From a virus, in the IMG/VR virus record IMGVR_UViG_3300047560_001403, positions 1 through 38,845 of that record: a DNA stretch of 38,845 bases. One strand, written 5' to 3'. Every line of letters begins with the position of its first letter. Positions within the stretch are counted from its first letter, which is position 1. A program made the translations under genes and the position numbers. The notes below the pieces were generated by a model. The model was not told the origin of the DNA, ran no database searches, and was given only the letters and a program-made list of their open reading frames with translations. This document shows positions 33,629 to 38,845 of the stretch, piece after piece.

Positions 33629-33908
33629 AGTCTCCCGTTAATTGTTCTAGTAGTTCTACTTCTATTACTGCTAAGCGTACCTTCGCATTACCCTCGCCAA
33701 GTATGAGAAATAATGCAGGATCATTCCCATTGCGTATAGCATCCGTTACTGCCTTAGCCCAAATATCTTTGTTTACTGTAATTCCCTTTGGATATTCTTT
33801 GAAGTCCACAGTAAAGTTTCTCCATGTAGCATCCCCCTTGTGTGTATTGCGACCAGAGTTCTTGTGTTGTTTAGCGCCAATGCGCTTTGACTCACTCTTC
33901 TCGCTCAT
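33618..33908 (-). CDS. Small PD-(D/E)XK nuclease candidate
   Basis: 96 residues from ATG 33908 (AAGAGG upstream); GTG at 33914 is less likely. RIGAKQHKNSGRNTHKGDATWRNFTVDFKEYPKGITVN contains KGDA (metal-binding Asp) and VDFKEY (D-x-K), spaced as in small archaeal-type junction resolvases and phage endonucleases, and a preceding basic SGR loop. NKDIWAKAVTDAIRNGNDPALFLILGEGN forms the helix and strand that follow. Activity is inferred. Lies between RecA and the Cas4-like gene. Confidence 0.65.
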   Translation of the reverse strand: MSEKSESKRIGAKQHKNSGRNTHKGDATWRNFTVDFKEYPKGITVNKDIWAKAVTDAIRNGNDPALFLILGEGNAKVRLAVIEVELLEQLTGDYDE

Positions 33909-34065
33909 AGTCACGCCTCTTCTTCTTAAGTAGCACCTTACTAAGATGTTTATCCTTACACAGCCAGGTCATCTCATATGTTTCTGGATATAGTCTTAGG
34001 CTTGGCACACTTGTCTTACATGTATGACAAATAAAGTCACCGTGGTATACAGTATATCTAGCCAT
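33892..34065 (-). CDS. 57-residue Cys-containing basic protein
   Basis: MARYTVYHGDFICHTCKTSV then WLCKDKHLSKVLLKKKRRDYEREE: CHTC and C-x-x-x-H give a plausible zinc site, and the end is strongly basic. Start overlaps the recA stop (ATGGCTAG) and its end overlaps the nuclease gene by 17 bases. Possibly nucleic-acid binding. Not recognised. Confidence 0.6.
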   Translation of the reverse strand: MARYTVYHGDFICHTCKTSVPSLRLYPETYEMTWLCKDKHLSKVLLKKKRRDYEREE

Positions 34066-35071
34066 TTAGTTTGCTCTTAAGAGAATCTTGAAGATCTAGA
34101 TCTTCTTTTACACGATTAACGAATGCTTCTCTTCCCTGAATCTTTGTGCCGTCTTCTAATTGATACCATGCACCTGTACGATTTACAAGGCCTGCTAACT
34201 CAGCGGTGTCCACCAAATCGCCAATACTATCAATGCCGAGATCATCGCCACGAAAATAAAAGTCATACTCTCCAGATTGGAAGCCAGGAGATGTCTTAGA
34301 GAACTGAAGTTCCCAACGAACCTTTCTGCCAATCTTTTCTTCAATGAGTTTATCCCCAACATGAATCTTACCTTTCAGTGCTTGGTTATCTGATTCTGAC
34401 GAAAATAGTTTAATAACCGTAGAGGAATAAAACTTAGTAGCCTGACCACCAGTAGGCTGCTGGCTAGTATACATAGCACTAATATTGTTGCGAGACTGAC
34501 TAATAAGGACAAGAAGAGTAGGCTTAACTTTATTATTAGCATAGTTAAGCATCTTCCAAGCGTTGCTAAAGTCTCTTGACTCCGCACCGATTTGCTTTGT
34601 GTTCTCAAGTTGCTTAAGTTCATCAGAATCCTTTTCAAAATAGATTGCAGGAAGCAATGATGTAATTGAGTCAACAACGATCATATCTACTCCTGCCTCC
34701 ATTAATTGTACACCCACATCTACCATTTCATTAATAGTACGAGCCTGAGAAACAATTAACTTTGATGTATCTACCCCAAGATTTTCTGCCCACTTCTTAT
34801 CGTATGACATTTCAGCATCGATCCATGCACAGATCTTTCCTTCCTTCTGTGCTAGACCAATCATCTGTAGACACAGGGAGGACTTTGCGGATGACTTTGA
34901 ACCCCAAATAAGTATTTGTCTACCATACGGAAGCCCACCATTAAGAGCACGGTTTAGCCCAAAACTAGGTGTCTCTGCATACTCTGTCTCTGCAACAGAA
35001 TCACCAACCATTACGCTCTTACGCAACTTAGGATTAAGTTGTGCTAGAACATCTTCAACTGTTACTGTCAT
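34058..35071 (-). CDS. RecA/UvsX-type recombinase
   Basis: 337 residues. Walker A is GSKSSAKSS (about residues 57-65), where RecA has GPESSGKTT; the change of the glycine before lysine is also seen in T4 UvsX-type proteins. KICAWIDAEMSYDKKWAENLGVD follows, Walker B is MIVVDSITSLLPAI, and LLVLISQSRN with TGGQATKFYSS match the switch and DNA-binding L2 regions. It pairs homologous DNA for recombination-dependent replication and repair. Shorter C-terminal domain than bacterial RecA. Start overlaps the redoxin stop by four bases. Confidence 0.93.
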   Translation of the reverse strand: MTVTVEDVLAQLNPKLRKSVMVGDSVAETEYAETPSFGLNRALNGGLPYGRQILIWGSKSSAKSSLCLQMIGLAQKEGKICAWIDAEMSYDKKWAENLGVDTSKLIVSQARTINEMVDVGVQLMEAGVDMIVVDSITSLLPAIYFEKDSDELKQLENTKQIGAESRDFSNAWKMLNYANNKVKPTLLVLISQSRNNISAMYTSQQPTGGQATKFYSSTVIKLFSSESDNQALKGKIHVGDKLIEEKIGRKVRWELQFSKTSPGFQSGEYDFYFRGDDLGIDSIGDLVDTAELAGLVNRTGAWYQLEDGTKIQGREAFVNRVKEDLDLQDSLKSKLNG

Positions 35072-35301
35072 TGGTTGTCCTCCAGCAATAGACTCTTTAG
35101 GTTGTCTAATTTAAACCCAGACCATATTTCATGTGGAGTCTCAACAATTGGTGCAGACTTAAATCCCATATCAATAAACTCTCTGGTTCTTTCTGGGTTA
35201 TCAGCAAGACTTAGTGTCAGGTATGGGATGTTATTATCATCTAAGAACTTCTTTGTTCTATCACACTGTACACAGTTTTCATTTGTATATACTCTAATCA
35301 T
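35068..35301 (-). CDS. NrdH-like glutaredoxin
   Basis: 77 residues. VYTNENCVQCDRTKKFLDDNNIPY carries the CVQC redox site of NrdH redoxins, followed by FIDMGFKSAPIVETPHEIWSGF with the cis-Pro and the GFxxxxL end. NrdH supplies electrons to class Ib ribonucleotide reductase, and can use thioredoxin reductase. No reductase gene is in this window. ATG overlaps MazG's stop by one base. Confidence 0.88.
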   Translation of the reverse strand: MIRVYTNENCVQCDRTKKFLDDNNIPYLTLSLADNPERTREFIDMGFKSAPIVETPHEIWSGFKLDNLKSLLLEDNQ

Positions 35302-35624
35302 TAGAATCGTACCCCGTGCTTTTCTGGTCGTGTTGAATTAAAGTCAACTTTTTCTCTAAGCATGTGGTCTAAAGATAGTTTAGTATATCCTGCCTCAACC
35401 ATTCCAGCATAAAGGTCTAGAGTACGAATAAAGATATCCGCAAACTCCTTTGTAATTTCTTCTTCACCCTTATCTTTGCGAACGGCTTCCATTGTTTCAA
35501 CAACTTCTGATACGATCATCATCATTTGTTTTGCAATAAATATATCATCAATCTCTTCTGGCTCAGGCCAGAATCCTTTTTCTACTGCCATCTTGTGTAG
35601 TTCTACTGCCATGTCATCAAGCAT
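35301..35624 (-). CDS. MazG-like nucleotide pyrophosphohydrolase
   Basis: 107 residues. All-alpha NTP pyrophosphohydrolase: MMIVSEVVETMEAVRKDKG holds the first acidic helix (E-x3-E), and EEEITKEFADIFIRTLDLYAG the second (E-x2-D), together the Mg2+ site. MazG-like enzymes hydrolyse (d)NTPs or ppGpp-type alarmones, and phage copies are thought to delay starvation signalling or clean modified nucleotides. GGAGGA stands nine bases before ATG. Overlaps the polymerase gene's end by eight bases. Confidence 0.85.
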   Translation of the reverse strand: MLDDMAVELHKMAVEKGFWPEPEEIDDIFIAKQMMMIVSEVVETMEAVRKDKGEEEITKEFADIFIRTLDLYAGMVEAGYTKLSLDHMLREKVDFNSTRPEKHGVRF

Positions 35625-38600
35625 TTATATCCTCCAATATAACTGTTCCGTCTTTTGTCTTTCCAAATGTAAACTTATATACATTGCCTTCTTCTAATTT
35701 CATGTACGCCTTAGCAAATGCTGTAGGGAATACTGTGACTGAATGCAAGTCTCTAGAAGCATCTGCCAATGTTAGTGAAGCCATTTTCTTACCTGCTTTT
35801 GTTACTCTAGGTTTAAATGATACCACAAACATATCGTCATCTTTATATGGCAACATCTTGTAATTTAAAAACTTTACAAGAGCACTGTCTGAGCCTTTGA
35901 TCTGATCAACAGGGACTGCAGAAACAATTCTATTATCATTAGCAAGAATAATGTATGATGTTCCTGCTTCAATAGTTGTATTCTCTTCATCAAAGATTCC
36001 AACACTACCAGTTTTATCAAGTAGTTCTACTCTTGACCAACCCTTTGCTCTCTTAATACCCTTGACCATTCCCATAAGAATGAATGATCCCTTTTCCTCA
36101 TAGTCTTCTGCTGAAGTTATGAAGGCGTGGTAATGAGATGGAACAGATATGTTAAACTCTGGTAGGTTTAGATATTCATATAAGTGCTCTTTAATTTCTG
36201 AATCATTGCGTGGATTATCAGTGAATGTTGCTGCACCAATAACTCTTAAGGCTTGAAGCGCTCTACTATTGACGCCATTTCCTTTTGTAAAAGTGAATTC
36301 CTCAAGTTCCTTGTAGGATGAGAACGGACGTGATGCGATATATCTCTCTGCAATTTTATCCGATATGAATTTAATGGCCGTAAGTCCGAACCTAATTCCT
36401 TTACCTTCGATTTTAAAATCTGTATCCGAATCATTAATGTGAGGAAGTTTAATCGAGATTCCCATCCTCTTTGCTTCAATGAGATATTCTGTTCTGGCAT
36501 CTTTATCCTTTTCATTTTTTAGTAGTGAGTACATAAACTCTAGCGGGTAGTGGTACTTTAACCATGCTGTCCAGTATGAGAGTGTTGAGTATGCAACGGC
36601 GTGGGATTTATTGAAGGAGTATCCTGCGTGTGCTTCGAAATCGTGCCATAAGTCCATAGCAGTGTTAGGACTAAGATACTTACTGGCACCACTAACGAAC
36701 TTATCTTTGAAAACATCGAACTCTCTTGCATCCTTCTTCTTTCCAATAATCTTACGAACTTTATCTGCTTCTGACATTGACATTCCACCAAGGGCAACGC
36801 AAGCCTGCATAACCTGTTCCTGATAAAGAATACAACCATATGTTTCTTCTGTAAATTCTTTTAGCACTTGGTGCTTATAGTCAGGATTCTGTCTTCCATG
36901 CTTGATTGCAATATAGTCTTTACCAATTGTATTCATAGCACCTGGACGAACAAGAGCATTAGACGCAGCAAGTTCTGATAGATTCTTTACACCCATCTTA
37001 ACTAGAAGATTTGTGTATGGTGTTGCTTCACATTGGAATACACCCTTTGTATATCCATCAGAAAGCATTTGATATACATTTGCATCATCCATATTAATCT
37101 TCAGAAGATCAATCTTCTTACCATCTCGCTCTTCAATAATGTCAAGCGTATCCTTAAGAACAGAAAGTGTCTTAAGTCCCAATGCGTCAATCTTAATTAG
37201 GCCAATCCGTTCTGCCTCTTCCATATCCACAGCAACAACAGGAATACGCTCATCGCTACCAGTAGAAGATCGTGTTTCCATTGGTGCGAATCGGAAGATT
37301 GGATCTTTACTAGTGACAACACCAGCAGCGTGAATACCAGTGCCTCTAATACGACCACGAAGTTGTTCGCCATAAATTTCTACCTCTGGATATTTCTCAC
37401 GGAACTCTCTTGTTGAACTTGATGAACAAAAGTCTTCCCATGTATCTACTAACTTTAAAACCTTGTTTACATCTGGCAAAGGAATATTTAATACTCGTGC
37501 AACATCTCGTACAACACCCTTATCTTTAAATGAAAGGAATGTAGCAATAGACGCAACATGTCGATATTGTCTAACAAGATAATCCTTTACTTCTTCACGA
37601 CGAGAATCTTGGATATCTGTATCGATATCAGGGAAGTCATTACGCTCTGGATTAATAAAGCGGAAGAATAATAGTCCGTGCTTAATAGGATCAATATCAG
37701 TGATACCAAGTGAGTAACATAGCAATGAACCTGCTGCAGAACCACGACCAGGACCAACCATGATTCCTTCCTTCTTAGCCCACGAAATCATATTTCGCAC
37801 AACAAGGAAGTATGGTCCAAACTTCTTATCCTTGATTACTGCAAGTTCTTCATCTAGGCGGTCAAGGTACTCTTGTGTATCTACTCCACGCTCCTTCAGT
37901 CCAGCAAGTGCTAGTTCCTTTAATTCTTTATCTGGATGCTTGTATTGTACTGGTAGAAGGTCTAGGCCTTCTTGAATACCATAGTCTTCAACCTTATCCA
38001 CAATCTTAAGTGTATTGGCGTACATGTCTTCTCTATCAATACCCTGAGATTCCATGGCTGACTTCATCTCTTCATATGACAGAAGGTGAATATCAAACTC
38101 ATTAAATGTAATCTGACGATCATGACCATAAAGATAGTCAAGTCGCTCCATCATGTCAGTGTACTTCTTTGATTTTTCAAATGTATGTTCTTTGTCAATC
38201 TTGACATGTGTATTAAGAAGCAGTTTAAATTCCTGAACTTCTTTTTGGCTCTTGTCAGAGTGGTGGCAGTCTGGAGTAACTACAAGGTTAACGCCAAACT
38301 CATCAGCCAAATTAATTAATTGCTTATTGATTTCTGCCTCATTATGTGGCATAACCTCAATGTAGTAGTCATCATTGAATACACGCTTAAACCATTCAAT
38401 GTGATTTTTAGCAACTGCAAATTCATTATTCTCAAGTGCTTTAACAAGTACGCTACTTGGGCATGCAGAGGTAACAATAATACCTTCTGAATATTTTTCT
38501 AGAATTTCAAAGTCAAATCGTGGCTTCTTGAAGTATCCTTCTGTCCACGCAATTTCATTAATCTTGTTTAGATTTTCTAAACCAATCTTGTTCTTGGCTA

Positions 38601-38845
38601 GAAGGACTATATGGTTATAGACTAGATCAAGATCTCCGTCTCTCTCAGACTTATCTCTTGTGTCAAATCTATCAGAACACATATAGCCTTCTACACCAAG
38701 TATAGGCTTAATACCCTTCGCTTTTGCAATACGGTGCAGTTCCCTATGCCCAGATAAAGTACCGTGGTCAGTGATGGCAATTGCTGGCATCCCTAACTCA
38801 ACTGCACGGTTCACGTATTCTTCTGGAGTAGCGATTCCGTCAAAG
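35617..38845 (-). CDS. dnaE: DNA polymerase III alpha subunit (DnaE-type), 5' end cut by the window
   Basis: At least 1075 residues; the frame runs off the right edge, with DGIATPEEYVNRAVELGMPA before the internal GTG at 38814, so the true start is outside. PHP domain: MPAIAITDHGTLSG and LVVTPDCHHSD. Polymerase core: VGPGRGSAAGSLLCYSLGITDIDP and FPDIDTDIQDSRREEVKDYL with the catalytic Asp pair; GIHAAGVV; VRPGAM; YQEQVMQ. Tandem HhH region, then a C-terminal OB-fold (FILMGMVKGIKRAKGWSRVEL). Replicates the phage genome. Its last bases overlap mazG. Confidence 0.95.
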   Translation of the reverse strand, partial: FDGIATPEEYVNRAVELGMPAIAITDHGTLSGHRELHRIAKAKGIKPILGVEGYMCSDRFDTRDKSERDGDLDLVYNHIVLLAKNKIGLENLNKINEIAWTEGYFKKPRFDFEILEKYSEGIIVTSACPSSVLVKALENNEFAVAKNHIEWFKRVFNDDYYIEVMPHNEAEINKQLINLADEFGVNLVVTPDCHHSDKSQKEVQEFKLLLNTHVKIDKEHTFEKSKKYTDMMERLDYLYGHDRQITFNEFDIHLLSYEEMKSAMESQGIDREDMYANTLKIVDKVEDYGIQEGLDLLPVQYKHPDKELKELALAGLKERGVDTQEYLDRLDEELAVIKDKKFGPYFLVVRNMISWAKKEGIMVGPGRGSAAGSLLCYSLGITDIDPIKHGLLFFRFINPERNDFPDIDTDIQDSRREEVKDYLVRQYRHVASIATFLSFKDKGVVRDVARVLNIPLPDVNKVLKLVDTWEDFCSSSSTREFREKYPEVEIYGEQLRGRIRGTGIHAAGVVTSKDPIFRFAPMETRSSTGSDERIPVVAVDMEEAERIGLIKIDALGLKTLSVLKDTLDIIEERDGKKIDLLKINMDDANVYQMLSDGYTKGVFQCEATPYTNLLVKMGVKNLSELAASNALVRPGAMNTIGKDYIAIKHGRQNPDYKHQVLKEFTEETYGCILYQEQVMQACVALGGMSMSEADKVRKIIGKKKDAREFDVFKDKFVSGASKYLSPNTAMDLWHDFEAHAGYSFNKSHAVAYSTLSYWTAWLKYHYPLEFMYSLLKNEKDKDARTEYLIEAKRMGISIKLPHINDSDTDFKIEGKGIRFGLTAIKFISDKIAERYIASRPFSSYKELEEFTFTKGNGVNSRALQALRVIGAATFTDNPRNDSEIKEHLYEYLNLPEFNISVPSHYHAFITSAEDYEEKGSFILMGMVKGIKRAKGWSRVELLDKTGSVGIFDEENTTIEAGTSYIILANDNRIVSAVPVDQIKGSDSALVKFLNYKMLPYKDDDMFVVSFKPRVTKAGKKMASLTLADASRDLHSVTVFPTAFAKAYMKLEEGNVYKFTFGKTKDGTVILEDINA

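Noticed and set aside
35617-38814. GTG 38814 as the polymerase start
   Set aside because: The frame continues to the window edge with residues typical of the PHP domain start (TPEEYV), so the gene is cut, not started here.

Overview
This window looks like part of a large, low-GC, double-stranded DNA phage that infects an actinobacterium. Phage origin rests on a large and a small terminase subunit, a CHAP endolysin, a collagen-like tail-fibre protein, a UvsX/RecA recombinase, a phage-type DNA polymerase III alpha chain and 13 tRNA genes. The actinobacterial link rests on a WhiB-type iron-sulfur regulator, a DUF7455-like zinc protein and several small proteins of types I know from actinophages. 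AT-rich actinobacterial phages of freshwater plankton are my best guess for the group; that is inference, because no capsid, portal or tail-tube gene is in view.

Layout. Positions 1-9279 are mostly plus-strand: a very compact series of small genes (many 25-130 codons, joined by ATGA/GTGA/TAATG overlaps), many of them cysteine-rich zinc-ribbon candidates. Embedded in it are RtcB RNA ligase, a PduO-type cobalamin adenosyltransferase and a polynucleotide-kinase-type 3'-phosphatase. A tRNA array lies at 6.9-8.0 kb and two more tRNAs at 9.1-9.3 kb. From 9284 to the right edge everything is on the minus strand. Read in its own direction (right to left) it holds: replication and nucleotide genes (DnaE-type polymerase, MazG, NrdH redoxin, RecA); recombination nucleases (PD-(D/E)XK candidate, Cas4/RecB-like, RuvC-like); DUF3310 protein; terminase small and large subunits; two Sec-exported proteins (Ig-like/coiled-coil, PA14/coiled-coil); two small membrane proteins that could be holins; a DUF885 metallopeptidase-like protein; a secreted subtilase; tRNA-Asn and tRNA-Asp; an HNH protein; endolysin; staphylococcal-type nuclease; zinc and redox proteins; WhiB; a sugar/glycan module (GT61, HAD-nucleotidyltransferase fusion, possible glycosyltransferase, GDPD-like); several small membrane proteins including an XapX protein; the collagen-like fibre; a Dps-like protein; and a TylF-type methyltransferase.

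Regulation. The most striking pattern is a promoter of fixed geometry: TTGAC(A/T), 17 nt, a -10 hexamer, exactly 6 nt, ATG. It implies leaderless mRNAs and is seen at four full sites (genes starting at 401, 870, 8076 and 23184), with -10-only or extended -10 versions at others. The tRNA array has TTGCAA/TTGACA-N17-TATA(A/C)T promoters and includes an initiator-type tRNA-fMet, the component leaderless initiation depends on most. Other genes use ordinary Shine-Dalgarno sites.

In combination: replication and recombination genes feed packaging; endolysin, membrane proteins and secreted proteins act at the envelope; the sugar genes probably build or modify a glycan; RtcB, the 3'-phosphatase and the phage tRNAs suggest RNA repair. 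Function of most small genes is unknown.
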